Of a DNA stretch of 64,000 nt, positions 1-13,125 are shown one piece after another. The notes under the pieces are model-generated. The model was not told the origin of the DNA, made no database searches, and was given only the letters and a program-made list of their open reading frames with translations. The stretch comes from Lutraria lutraria (taxonomy: Eukaryota; Mollusca; Bivalvia; Venerida; Mactridae), in assembly GCA_964023205.1 (NCBI GenBank), contig OZ026835.1:9940414-10004413 (forward strand). The letters run 5' to 3'. Position numbers and translations under genes: made by a program. Positions within the stretch are counted from its first letter, which is position 1; every line of letters starts with the position of its first letter.

Positions 1-3000
1 GTGGTCCAGGTTCTAATAAGGATGTGGTCGTGGTCCAGGTTCTAATAAGGATGTGGTCGTGGTCCAGGGTCTAATAAGGATGTGGTCGTGGTCCAGGTTC
101 TAATAAGGATGTGGTCGTGGTCCAGGTTCTAATAAGGATGTGGTCGTGGTCCAGGGTCTAATAAGGATGTGGTCGTGGTCCAGGGTCTAATAAGGATGTG
201 GTCGTGGTCCAGGGTCTAATAGGGCTGTGGTCGTGGTCCAGGGTCTAATAAGGATGTGGTCGTGGTCCAGGGTCTAATAAGGATGTGGTCGTGGTCCAGG
301 TTCTAATAGGGCTGTGGTCGTGGTCCAGGTTCTAATAGGGCTGTGGTCGTGGTCCAGGTTCTAATAGGGCTGTGGTCGTGGTCCAGGGTCTAATAAGGCT
401 GTGGTCGTGGTCCAGGTTCTAATAAGGCTGTGGTCGTGGTCCAGGTTCTAATAAGGCTGTGGTCGTGGTCCAGGGTCTAATAGGGCTGTGGTCGTGGTCC
501 AGGGTCTAATAAGGCTGTGGTCGTGGTCCAGGGTCTAATAAGGCTGTGGTCGTGGTCCAGGGTCTAATAAGGATGTGGTCGTGGTCCAGGGTCTAATAAG
601 GCTGTGGTCGTGGTCCAGGTTCTAATAAGGATGTGGTCGTGGTCCAGGTTCTAATAAGGATGTGGTCGTGGTCCAGGGTCTAATAAGGATGTGGTCGTGG
701 TCCAGGGTCTAATAAGGATGTGGTCGTGGTCCAGGGTCTAATAAGGATGTGGTCGTGGTCCAGGGTCTAATAGGGATGTGGTCGTGGTCCAGGGTCTAAT
801 AGGGATGTGGTCGTGGTCCAGGTTCTAATAAGGATGTGGTCGTGGTCCAGGTTCTAATAAGGATGTGGTCGTGGTCCAGGTTCTAATAAGGATGTGGTCG
901 TGGTCCAGGGTCTAATAGGGCTGTGGTCGTGGTCCAGGTTCTAATAGGGCTGTGGTCGTGGTCCAGGGTCTAATAAGGCTGTGGTCGTGGTCCAGGGTCT
1001 AATAAGGCTGTGGTCGTGGTCCAGGGTCTAATAAGGATGTGGTCGTGGTCCAGGTTCTAATAAGGCTGTGGTCGTGGTTCAGGGTCTAATAGGGCTGTGG
1101 TCGTGGTCCAGGTTCTAATAAGGATGTGGTCGTGGTTCAGGTTCTAATAAGGATGTGGTCGTGGTCCAGGGTCTAATAAGGCTGTGGTCGTGGTCCAGGG
1201 TCTAATAGGGATGTGGTCGTGGTCCAGGGTCTAATAGGGATGTGGTCGTGGTTCAGGGTCTAATAGGGATGTGGTCGTGGTCCAGGTTCTAATAAGGATG
1301 TGGTCGTGGTTCAGGTTCTAATAGGACTGTGGTCGTGGTTCAGGTTCTAATAAGGCTGTGGTCGTGGTTCAGGGTCTAATAGGGCTGTGGTCGTGGTCCA
1401 GGGTCTAATAAGGATGTGGTCGTGGTTCAGGTTCTAATAGGGATGTGGTCGTGGTCCAGGGTCTAATAAGGATGTGGTCGTGGTCCAGGGTCTAATAGGG
1501 ATGTGGTCGTGGTTCAGGGTCTAATAGGGCTGTGGTCGTGGTCCAGGTTCTAATAAGGCTGTGGTCGTGGTTCAGGTTCTAATAGGACTGTGGTCGTGGT
1601 TCAGGTTCTAATAAGGATGTGGTCGTGGTTCAGGGTCTAATAGGGCTGTGGTCGTGGTCCAGGGTCTAATAAGGATGTGGTCGTGGTCCAGGTTCTAATA
1701 AGGCTGTGGTCGTGGTCCAGGGTCTAATAGGGCTTTGGTCGTGGTCCAGGGTCTAATAGGGATGTGGTCGTGGTCCAGGGTCTAATAAGGATGTGGTCGT
1801 GGTTCAGGTTCTAATAAGGCTGTGGTCGTGGTCCAGGGTCTAATAAGGATGTGGTCGTGGTCCAGGGTCTAATAGGGCTGTGGTCGTGGTCCAGGGTCTA
1901 ATAGGGATGTGGTCGTGGTCCAGGGTCTAATAAGGCTGTGGTCGTGGTCCAGGGTCTAATAAGGATGTGGTCGTGGTCCAGGGTCTAATAGGGCTGTGGT
2001 CGTGGTCCAGGTTCTAATAAGGATGTGGTCGTGGTCCAGGGTCTAATAGGGATGTGGTCGTGGTCCAGGGTCTAATAGGGATGTGGTCGTGGTCCAGGGT
2101 CTAATAAGGATGTGGTCGTGGTTCAGGGTCTAATAGGGATGTGGTCGTGGTCCAGGGTCTAATAGGGCTGTGGTCGTGGTCCAGGGTCTAATAGGGATAT
2201 GGTCGTGGTCCAGGGTCTAATAGGGATGTGGTCGTGGTCCAGGGTCTAATAAGGATGTGGTCGTGGTCCAGGGTCTAATAGGGATGTGGTCGTGGTCCAG
2301 GGTCTAATAAGGATGTGGTCGTGGTTCAGGGTCTAATAGGGATGTGGTCGTGGTCCAGGGTCTAATAGGGCTGTGGTCGTGGTCCAGGGTCTAATAGGGA
2401 TGTGGTCGTGGTCCAGGGTCTAATAAGGATGTGGTCGTGGTTCAGGTTCTAATAAGGCTGTGGTCGTGGTCCAGGGTCTAATAAGGATGTGGTCGTGGTT
2501 CAGGGTCTAATAGGGATGTGGTCGTGGTTCAGGTTCTAATAAGGCTGTGGTCGTGGTCCAGGGTCTAATAGGACTGTGGTCGTGGTCCAGGGTCTAATAG
2601 GGATGTGGTCGTGGTCCAGGTTCTAATAAGGCTGTGGTCGTGGTCCAGGTTCTAATAAGGCTGTGGTCGTGGTCCAGGGTCTAATAAGGATGTGGTCGTG
2701 GTTCAGGTTCTAATAAGGATGTGGTCGTGGTTCAGGTTCTAATAAGGCTGTGGTCGTGGTCCAGGGTCTAATAAGGATGTGGTCGTGGTTCAGGTTCTAA
2801 TAAGGCTGTGGTCGTGGTTCAGGTTCTAATAGGGCTGTGGTCGTGGTTCAGGGTCTAATAGGACTGTGGTCGTGGTTCAGGTTCTAATAAGGCTGTGGTC
2901 GTGGTCCAGGGTCTTATAGGGCTGTGGTCGTGGTTCAGGGTCTAATAGGGATGTGGTCGTGGTCCAGGTTCTAATAAGGCTGTGGTCGTGGTCCAGGGTC

Positions 3001-6000
3001 TAATAGGGCTGTGGTCGTGGTCCAGGGTCTAATAGGGCTGTGGTCGTGGTCCAGGGTCTAATAGGGCTGTGGTCGTGGTTCAGGGTCTAATAGGGATGTG
3101 GTCGTGGTTCAGGTTCTAATAAGGCTGTGGTCGTGGTTCAGGTTCTAATAAGGATGTGGTCGTGGTCCAGGGTCTAATAGGGCTGTGGTCGTGGTCCAGG
3201 GTCTAATAGGGATGTGGTCGTGGTTCAGGGTCTAATAGGGATGTGGTCGTGGTCCAGGGTCTAATAGGGATGTGGTCGTGGTTCAGGTTCTAATAAGGCT
3301 GTGGTCGTGGTTCAGGTTCTAATAGGGCTGTGGTCGTGGTTCAGGGTCTAATAGGGCTGTGGTCGTGGTCCAGGGTCTAATAGGGATGTGGTGGTGGTTC
3401 AGGGTCTAATAGGGATGTGGTCGTGGTCCAGGTCCTAATAGGGCTGTGGTCGTGGTTCAGGTTCTAATAGGGATGTGGTCGTGGTTCAGGTTCTAATAGG
3501 GATGTGGTCGTGGTTCAGGGTCTAATAGGGATGTGGTCGTGGTTCAGGGTCTAATAGGGCTGTGGTCGTGGTCCAGGTTCTAATAAGGCTGTGGTCGTGG
3601 TTCAGGGTCTAATAGGGCTGTGGTCGTGGTTCAGGTTCTAATAGGGATGTGGTCGTGGTTCAGGGTCTAATAGGGATGTGGTCGTGGTCCAGGGTCTAAT
3701 AGGGCTGTGGTCGTGGTTCAGGGTCTAATAAGGCTGTGGTCGTGGTTCAGGGTCTAATAAGGATGTGGTCGTGGTCCAGGGTCTAATAGGGCTGTGGTCG
3801 TGGTTCAGGTTCTAATAAGGCTGTGGTCGTGGTTCAGGTTCTAATAGGGATGTGGGCGTGGTTCAGGGTCTAATAGGGATGTGGTCGTGGTCCAGGGTCT
3901 AATAGGGATGTGGTCGTGGTCCAGGGTCTAATAGGGCTGTGGTCGTGGTTCAGGGTCTAATAGGGCTGTGGTCGTGGTTCAGGTTCTAATAGGGCTGTGG
4001 TCGTGGTTCAGGGTCTAATAGGGCTGTGGTCGTGGTTCAGGTTCTAATAGGGCTGTGGTCGTGGTCCAGGGTCTAATAGGGCTGTGGTCGTGGTCCAGGT
4101 TCTAATAAGGCTGTGGTCGTGGTTCAGGTTCTAATAGGACTGTGGTCGTGGTTCAGGGTCTAATAGGGCTGTGGTCGTGGTTCAGGGTCTAATAGGGATG
4201 TGGTCGTGGTTCAGGTTCTAATAGGGCTGTGGTCGTGGTTCAGGGTCTAATAGGGCTGTGGTCGTGGTCCAGGTTCTAATAAGGCTGTGGTCGTGGTTCA
4301 GGTTCTAATAGGGATGTGGTGGTGGTTCAGGGTCTAATAGGGCTGTGGTCGTGGTTCAGGGTCTAATAGGGCTGTGGTCGTGGTTCAGGGTCTAATAGGG
4401 ATGTGGTCGTGGTCCAGGGTCTAATAGGGATGTGGTCGTGGTTCAGGGTCTAATAGGGATGTGGTCGTGGTTCAGGGTCTAATAGGGCTGTGGTCGTGGT
4501 CCAGGGTCTAATAGGGCTGTGGTCGTGGTTCAGGGTCTAATAGGGATGTGGTCGTGGTTCAGGGTCTAATAGGGCTGTGGTCGTGGTTCAGGGTCTAATA
4601 GGGATGTGGTCGTGGTCCAGGGTCTAATAGGGATGTGGTCGTGGTCCAGGGTCTAATAGGGCTGTGGTCGTGGTCCAGGGTCTAATAGGGATGTGGTCGT
4701 GGTTCAGGGTCTAATAGGGCGGTGGTCGTGGTTCAGGGTCTAATAGGGCTGTGGTCGTGGTCCAGGGTCTAATAGGGCTGTGGTCGTGGTTCAGGGTCTA
4801 ATAGGGATGTGGTCGTGGTTCAGGGTCTAATAGGGCTGTGGTCGTGGTTCAGGGTCTAATAGGGATGTGGTCGTGGTCCAGGGTCTAATAGGGATGTGGT
4901 CGTGGTCCAGGGTCTAATAGGGCTGTGGTCGTGGTCCAGGGTCTAATAGGGATGTGGTCGTGGTTCAGGGTCTAATAGGGCTGTGGTCGTGGTTCAGGGT
5001 CTAATAGGGCTGTGGTCGTGGTCCAGGTTCTAATAAGGCTGTGGTCGTGGTTCAGGGTCTAATAGGGATGTGGTCGTGGTCCAGGGTCTAATAAGGATGT
5101 GGTCGTGGTTCAGGGTCTAATAGGGCTGTGGTCGTGGTCCAGGTTCTAATAAGGCTGTGGTCGTGGTTCAGGGTCTAATAGGACTGTGGTCGTGGTCCAG
5201 GGTCTAATAAGGATGTGGTCGTGGTCCAGGTTCTAATAGGGATGTGGTCGTGGTTCAGGTTCTAATAGGGATGTGGTCGTGGTCCAGGTTCTAATAAGGC
5301 TGTGGTCGTGGTTCAGGGTCTAATAAGGATGTGGTCGTGGTTCAGGGTCTAATAGGGATGTGGTCGTGGTCCAGGTTCTAATAAGGCTGTGGTCGTGGTT
5401 CAGGGTCTAATAGGACTGTGGTCGTGGTCCAGGGTCTAATAAGGATGTGGTCGTGGTCCAGGTTCTAATAGGGATGTGGTCGTGGTTCAGGTTCTAATAG
5501 GGATGTGGTCGTGGTCCAGGTTCTAATAAGGCTGTGGTCGTGGTTCAGGGTCTAATAGGACTGTGGTCGTGGTCCAGGGTCTAATAAGGATGTGGTCGTG
5601 GTTCAGGGTCTAATAGGGATGTGGTCGTGGTCCAGGTTCTAATAAGGCTGTGGTCGTGGTTCAGGGTCTAATAGGGCTGTGGTCGTGGTCCAGGGTCTAA
5701 TAGGGCTGTGGGCGTGGTTCAGGGTCTAATAGGGATGTGGTCGTGGTCCAGGTTCTAATAAGGCTGTGGTCGTGGTCCAGGGTCTTATAGGGCTGTGGTC
5801 GTGGTCCAGGTTCTAATAAGGATGTGGTCGTGGTTCAGGTTCTAATAGGGATGTGGTCGTGGTCCAGGTTCTAATAAGGCTGTGGTCGTGGTTCAGGGTC
5901 TAATAGGGCTGTGGTCGTGGTCCAGGGTCTAATAGGACTGTGGGCGTGGTTCAGGGTCTAATAGGGCTGTGGTCGTGGTCCAGGTTCTAATAGGGATGTG

Positions 6001-9000
6001 GTCGTGGTCCAGGGTCTAATAAGGATGTGGTCGTGGTTCAGGGTCTAATAAGGATGTGGTCGTGGTTCAGGTTCTAATAGGGATGTGGTCGTGGTTCAGG
6101 TTCTAATAAGGATGTGGTCGTGGTCCAGGTTCTAATAAGGCTGTGGTCGTGGTCCAGGGTCTAATAGGACTGTGGTCGTGGTCCAGGGTCTAATAAGGAT
6201 GTGGTCGTGGTCCAGGGTCTAATAAGGATGTGGTCGTGGTCCAGGGTCTAATAGGGATGTGGTCGTGGTTCAGGGTCTAATAAGGATGTGGTCGTGGTCC
6301 AGGGTCTAATAGGACTGTGGTCGTGGTCCAGGTTCTAATAAGGATGTGGTCGTGGTTCAGGTTCTAATAGGGATGTGGTCGTGGTCCAGGTTCTAATAGG
6401 GATGTGGTCGTGGTCCAGGTTCTAATAGGGATGTGGTCGTGGTTCAGGGTCTAATAAGGATGTGGTCGTGGTTCAGGGTCTAATAGGACTGTGGTCGTGG
6501 TCCAGGTTCTAATAAGGATGTGGTCGTGGTTCAGGTTCTAATAGGGATGTGGTCGTGGTCCAGGTTCTAATAGGGATGTGGTCGTGGTCCAGGTTCTAAT
6601 AGGGATGTGGTCGTGGTCCAGGTTCTAATAAGGATGTGGTCGTGGTTCAGGGTCTAATAAGGATGTGGTCGTGGTCCAGGTTCTAATAAGGATGTGGTCG
6701 TGGTTCAGGGTCTAATAGGGCTGTGGTCGTGGTCCAGGTTCTAATAGGGATGTGGTCGTGGTTCAGGTTCTAATAAGGATGTGGTCGTGGTCCAGGTTCT
6801 AATAAGGATGTGGTACTGGTCCAGGTTCTAATAGGGATGTGGTCGTGGTCCAGGTTCTAATAAGGCTGTGGTCGTGGTTCAGGGTCTAATAGGGCTGTGG
6901 TCGTGGTCCAGGGTCTAATAGGACTGTGGGCGTGGTTCAGGGTCTAATAGGGCTGTGGTCGTGGTCCAGGTTCTAATAGGGATGTGGTCGTGGTCCAGGG
7001 TCTAATAAGGATGTGGTCGTGGTTCAGGGTCTAATAAGGATGTGGTCGTGGTTCAGGTTCTAATAGGGATGTGGTCGTGGTTCAGGTTCTAATAAGGATG
7101 TGGTCGTGGTCCAGGTTCTAATAAGGCTGTGGTCGTGGTCCAGGGTCTAATAGGACTGTGGTCGTGGTCCAGGGTCTAATAAGGATGTGGTCGTGGTCCA
7201 GGGTCTAATAAGGATGTGGTCGTGGTCCAGGGTCTAATAGGGATGTGGTCGTGGTTCAGGGTCTAATAAGGATGTGGTCGTGGTCCAGGGTCTAATAGGA
7301 CTGTGGTCGTGGTCCAGGTTCTAATAAGGATGTGGTCGTGGTTCAGGTTCTAATAGGGATGTGGTCGTGGTCCAGGTTCTAATAGGGATGTGGTCGTGGT
7401 CCAGGTTCTAATAGGGATGTGGTCGTGGTTCAGGGTCTAATAAGGATGTGGTCGTGGTTCAGGGTCTAATAGGACTGTGGTCGTGGTCCAGGTTCTAATA
7501 AGGATGTGGTCGTGGTTCAGGTTCTAATAGGGATGTGGTCGTGGTCCAGGTTCTAATAGGGATGTGGTCGTGGTCCAGGTTCTAATAGGGATGTGGTCGT
7601 GGTCCAGGTTCTAATAAGGATGTGGTCGTGGTTCAGGGTCTAATAAGGATGTGGTCGTGGTCCAGGTTCTAATAAGGATGTGGTCGTGGTTCAGGGTCTA
7701 ATAGGGCTGTGGTCGTGGTCCAGGTTCTAATAGGGATGTGGTCGTGGTTCAGGTTCTAATAAGGATGTGGTCGTGGTCCAGGTTCTAATAAGGATGTGGT
7801 ACTGGTCCAGGTTCTAATAGGGATGTGGTCGTGGTCCAGGTTCTAATAGGGATGTGGTCGTGGTTCAGGGTCTAATAAGGATGTGGTCGTGGTCCAGGTT
7901 CTAATAAGGATGTGGTCGTGGTCCAGGTTCTAATAGGGATGTGGTCGTGGTCCAGGTTCTAATAAGGATGTGGTACTGGTCCAGGTTCTAATAGGGATGT
8001 GGTCGTGGTCCAGGGTCTAATAGGGATGTGGTCGTGGTCCAGGTTCTAATAGGGCTGTGGTCGTGGTCCAGGGTCTAATAAGGATGTGGTACTGGTCCAG
8101 GTTCTAATAGGGATGTGGTCGTGGTCCAGGGTCTAATAAGGATGTGGTCGTGGTTCAGGGTCTAATAGGGCTGTGGTACTGGTCCAGGTTCTAATAGGGC
8201 TGTGGTCGTGGTTCAGGGTCTAATAAGGATGTGGTCGTGGTCCAGGTTCTAATAGGGCTGTGGTCGTGGTCCAGGGTCTAATAGGGATGTGGTCGTGGTC
8301 CAGGGTCTAATAAGGATGTGGTACTGGTCCAGGTTCTAATAAGGATGTGGTCGTGGTCCAGGGTCTAATAAGGATGTGGTCGTGGTTCAGGTTCTAATAA
8401 GGATGTGGTACTGGTCCAGGTTCTAATAGGGATGTGGTCGTGGTCCAGGGTCTAATAGGGATGTGGTCGTGGTCCAGGGTCTAATAGGGCTGTGGTCGTG
8501 GTCCAGGGTCTAATAAGGATGTGGTCGTGGTCCAGGGTCTAATAAGGATGTGGTCGTGGTTCAGGTTCTAATAAGGATGTGGTACTGGTCCAGGTTCTAA
8601 TAGGGATGTGGTCGTGGTCCAGGGTCTAATAGGGATGTGGTCGTGGTCCAGGGTCTAATAAGGATGTGGTACTGGTCCAGGGTCTAATAAGGATGTGGTC
8701 GTGGTTCAGGGTCTAATAAGGATGTGGTCGTGGTCCAGGTTCTAATAAGGCTGTGGTCGTGGTCCAGGGTCTAATAGGACTGTGGTCGTGGTCCAGGGTC
8801 TAATAAGGATGTGGTACTGGTCCAGGGTCTAATAGGGATGTGGTCGTGGTTCAGGGTCTAATAAGGATGTGGTCGTGGTCCAGGGTCTAATAGGGATGTG
8901 GTCGTGGTTCAGGGTCTAATAAGGATGTGGTCGTGGTCCAGGGTCTAATAGGGATGTGGTCGTGGTTCAGGTTCTAATAGGGATGTGGTCGTGGTCCAGG

Positions 9001-10199
9001 TTCTAATAGGGATGTGGTCGTGGTCCAGGTTCTAATAGGGATGTGGTCGTGGTCCAGGGTCTAATAGGGATGTGGTCGTGGTTCAGGGTCTAATAGGACT
9101 GTGGTCGTGGTTCAGGTTCTAATAGGGCTGTGGTCGTGGTTCAGGGTCTAATAGGACTGTGGTCGTGGTCCAGGTTCTAATAGGGATGTGGTCGTGGTTC
9201 AGGGTCTAATAGGACTGTGGTCGTGGTTCAGGTTCTAATAGGACTGTGGTCGTGGTTCAGGTTCTAATAGGACTGTGGTCGTGGTTCAGGTTCTAATAGG
9301 GCTGTGGTCGTGGTTCAGGTTCTAATAGGGCTGTGGTCGTGGTTCAGGGTCTAATAGGACTGTGGTCGTGGTTCAGGTTCTAATAGGGCTGTGGTCGTGG
9401 TTCAGGGTCTAATAGGACTGTGGTCGTGGTTCAGGTTCTAATAGGACTGTGGTCGTGGTTCAGGTTCTAATAGGACTGTGGTCGTGGTTCAGGTTCTAAT
9501 AGGGCTGTGGTCGTGGTTCAGGGTCTAATAGGACTGTGGTCGTGGTCCAGGTTCTAATAGGGATGTGGTCGTGGTCCAGGGTCTAATAGGGATGTGGTCG
9601 TGGTCCAGGGTCTAATAGGACTGTGGTCGTGGTTCAGGTTCTAATAGGACTGTGGTCGTGGTTCAGGTTCTAATAGGGCTGTGGTCGTGGTTCAGGGTCT
9701 AATAGGACTGTGGTCGTGGTTCAGGGTCTAATAGGGCTGTGGTCGTGGTCCAGGGTCTAATAGGGATGTGGTCGTGGTTCAGGGTCTAATAGGGATGTGG
9801 TCGTGGTCCAGGGTCTAATAGGGCTGTGGTCGTGGTTCAGGGTCTAATAGGACTGTGGTCGTGGTTCAGGTTCTAATAAGACTGTGGTCGTGGTTCAGGG
9901 TCTAATAGGACTGTGGTCGTGGTTCAGGGTCTAATAAGGCTGTGGTCGTGGTTCAGGGTCTAATAGGGCTGTGGTCGTGGTCCAGGGTCTAATAGGACTG
10001 TGGTCGTGGTTCAGGTTCTAATAAGACTGTGGTCGTGGTTCAGGGTCTAATAGGGATGTGGTCGTGGTCCAGGGTCTAATAGGGATGTGGTCGTGGTCCA
10101 GGGTCTAATAGGGATGTGGTCGTGGTTCAGGTTCTAATAAGGCTGTGGTCGTGGTTCAGGGTCTAATAGGGCTGTGGGCATGGTTCAGGTTCTAATAGG
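1..10199. repeat. 29-bp satellite array, about 350 copies
   Basis: A head-to-tail array with an exact 29-bp period fills the first sixth of the window and is cut by the left edge, so the true array is longer. Each unit contains the words GGTCCAGG (or GGTTCAGG), CTAATAAGG (or CTAATAGGG) and TGTGGTCGTGG. Variation is limited to a few positions: CC/TC in the CAGG word, G/T after CAGG, A/G in AATARGG, and GATG/GCTG/GACTG. The TAA within each unit, with a period not divisible by three, puts stops in all frames, so it is not coding. The plus strand is strongly G/T-rich. The last unit ends at 10199, where unique sequence begins abruptly. Confidence 0.98.
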
Positions 10200-10440
10200 T
10201 TCAGTTGCCAGTGCGCTCTATCTGTTACCCGGTCCTTGTGATAGATCATATCATTTTTGAAAATTCGACAAAAGAATCGATTTCCTTCCATTTGTGACGA
10301 AGTTGCTTATTCGTAGAGGAAGGGAAAGTTAATACTAACTAGATTACAGACAAGGTTAAACTAGGGACCCAATTCTCATGTGACTACAAAATGTAATATT
10401 AGCAGTCTCGCTGTCATGGAAAGAAACATAAGCCCCGGTC
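10200..10440 (+). repeat. degenerate SINE-like remnant next to the satellite
   Basis: The stretch after the satellite resembles the bodies of the better SINE copies at 24106 and 61085: a region ending in TTTTGAAAATT, then a 'cattt..gaagttgcttat..agagga' block, then 'ggttaaactagg'. No intact A or B box is visible. This is a weak resemblance judged by eye. Confidence 0.3.
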
Positions 10441-10829
10441 CAAACCCAAGGTGGACTATCATATAGACATTACACAAAACAATTACCTAATGGAGTGGAC
10501 AAACAGATTTAACCAATCGTACAAAAGGATAGCCTAAAAAGTAGGACTTGTTACATTAAGTCCTTAAGTACTTACAGGAAAGGTTACAGTTAGCCCACTT
10601 ACATGCCGCCATCTCGTGCCGCCATCTCATAATAACAGCTACTTACAGACGGACCAATTTCATTTATCTCAGTGGATTTTTCGCTATTTTTCAACGTTAT
10701 TTCAGTTATATACGGCGACCAACTCGCCTCACCAGTTTCTCTTGATCGTATTCTTACCAGTACCAACTTACCCTTGCATAATGAGCCATATATACATTTT
10801 TGTCAACTTTGCATAGAATGGTATGATCT
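10441..10829. other. no gene seen
   Basis: AT-rich unique sequence. Two overlapping short open frames near 10616-10854 lack splice signals, similarity or composition that would support coding. Confidence 0.5.
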
Positions 10830-10903
10830 GCCGTGGTCGGGGTTTGAACCCTGATTGCCGGCTTTCAAGGCCAGCGTACTAACATAAGGACCGCGTCCAC
10901 GGC
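10830..10903 (-). repeat. tRNA-like sequence, probably a SINE head
   Basis: On the minus strand 74 nt fold as a tRNA-like shape. There is a perfect 7-bp acceptor stem (GCCGTGG with CCACGGC), an anticodon-like stem CTGGC/GCCGG with a 7-nt loop reading TGA at the anticodon position, and a B-box-like GGGTTCAAACCCC. The T stem pairs poorly and the long variable arm expected of a Ser(UGA) tRNA is missing. A tRNA-derived SINE head or tRNA pseudogene is therefore more likely than a working tRNA gene. Confidence 0.45.
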
Positions 10904-13125
10904 CCGAACCGAGTCTAATTTCTTTTTAAACCTAATATATTTCTTCACAAAGTCTTAATATTGAGGTATACTTTTTATTGTGCATGTTATATATATATGC
11001 GTTATATGAAATCCTTTATGAAACAAAGGCCCCGGATGCGATTAGTACGTAAAAGTCAGCTAAAAGTATGACACATAACACGAACGTAAGTTGAGACTTT
11101 GCTAGTATTCCGTCGATTCAAACTTTCAAAAAATTAGAATACATTAGGTATCACTGAGTTTCTTCAGTTCAGACACCAGTAGACGAAGTATCGTAGCTTT
11201 TGTTAACATTGACAAAATCGTAGCTCATTAATATTCATGAGAAGAAACTATTTGAAAATCGGTATTGTAGTCCGACGTTAAACAAAATAAACATACCAGA
11301 ATGTTGAAAGGAGAATTAATGGTAATACTATAATATACATATATTTAACGAAACCTCGTTAATATTGCGTCCGAAAAACAGCGTCTACCATATCTGAAGT
11401 CATTCACTAAAAACAAACATTTTTTGTTGAGGACTATTTGGGATGTGGTGTTGGGTATAGGTGCTAAAATGATTTAAAAGATAGTTTACTAGAATTTGTA
11501 CTACGCAATCTTACACTGAGTCTTTGGTTTTAATACGATTCATTCATGATTATTTACATAACTCATTCACGCGAATTCAAACAAATTCGAGTCCTTGCCA
11601 TATACACGAACTTTAAAAAACGCACGAAACTTCGCGTGCCAATGTTCAAAGTTCATTTCAGCGTCGTTTGTTCGTCTGTCAATTATACTATTAACATTAA
11701 AATCAGCGTTTTGAAACTCTACCATTGTAAAAACTATACAATTAACGAGTAATGAAAATTCTATTAAACTTACTTTACATTTTAGCATAACTTTACTGAC
11801 ATGCGATTGATATTAACTTAAGATACCGCCATGCAATTAAAACGTGTTTGAAAATAAATCTCGTTTTTTTATTTTCCAGTTATACACACGCATTGCTTTT
11901 CGTGTGGCTTGGCGCGCGTTCACGGCGTCTCGTATATAAGTATATGAAAGTGCATTCTGGCGATAAATTCATTCATAAAATTAGGATTGGCAACATGAAC
12001 CTATAAAATTATGCAGTGATGAATTATTATGAATTTATGAATGAAATCTTTTAGATTTTTAAGTAGTATTGAATACTCGAAGCCACACAGCGTATACCAT
12101 CACTATCGTAACGCCGGCCATAAATAATGCATGCGTAAGGTTAAGACTATGGAAAACTGTTCAAACCTTCTTCCGATTGTTTTTGGCAAATACTTCTTTT
12201 GCTTTATTTTTGGTTCTTTCGTAACTTTTTTTGTTACATATGTGAAGTTTCATGCACTGTCTATATCACATTGTTACATGTGATCGTCATTTGTTTCAGA
12301 ACATGTTTGGTCTAAAATTATCAGACGCGATTAGAAGGCAAAAACGCTACACCGTAGTCTGAAAATTAGAATTGTAACGAGTACGAAAACTGCTAAACTA
12401 ACAAAAAAACATGTAAGCCACTAATTACTTTTTAATCTGATAAAATGGATGCTAATTAACATATTGACGGTTAGAGTGTTTATAAATTAAGATTCATTAT
12501 CTCTTTATCTACACAATCTATATCTGAGTGGCTTTTTTAATGTTGGACTACGGTAAATACGAGATGCTATCACTAAGATTAGATTGATACAAAGATAAAA
12601 GACACTGAAATCGAGTATGATACAATACTACAGACTGAAAGTGAATGACAAGGTATTACAGACGACTTGACTAAAGAAATTCATTGATGAAATTTATTCA
12701 TACTTATCAAGGACCATAACAGAGAGATTCCGAATGTAGCGTTCTATAATAAATTTGACGTGTTAGACTGGAAAGAAACCCAAATACTTTACATGCTCGT
12801 ATGATGCAATCATTTTTCCGACTTTAATATTGAAATCATAAATATCTAGTTTTTATATTTTTTATAACGCGCTGTTACATCCCGCGGCTTATATGTAGCC
12901 AGTTTAACATAGTGTTCGTCTGTGCACATTAATACTGACCCTTAATCTGACAGAATATTTGAAAAATAATCAGCAAAAAATGCTACATTCTATTATAAAC
13001 TACTGGCTCTGAATGGTATAAACCAAAACTGTATCACTGTATTATTTTTGGTTTGAGTTTTGATTGAAAAAATTATATTCAATGTAATAATACATGTGTA
13101 TGTTAGATTATTGCATTGTTAAGCA
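10904..13125. other. intergenic, no gene seen
   Basis: AT-rich sequence with frequent stops in all frames. Short open frames on both strands at 11546-11788 overlap each other and look like chance. I see no recognisable repeat. Confidence 0.5.
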
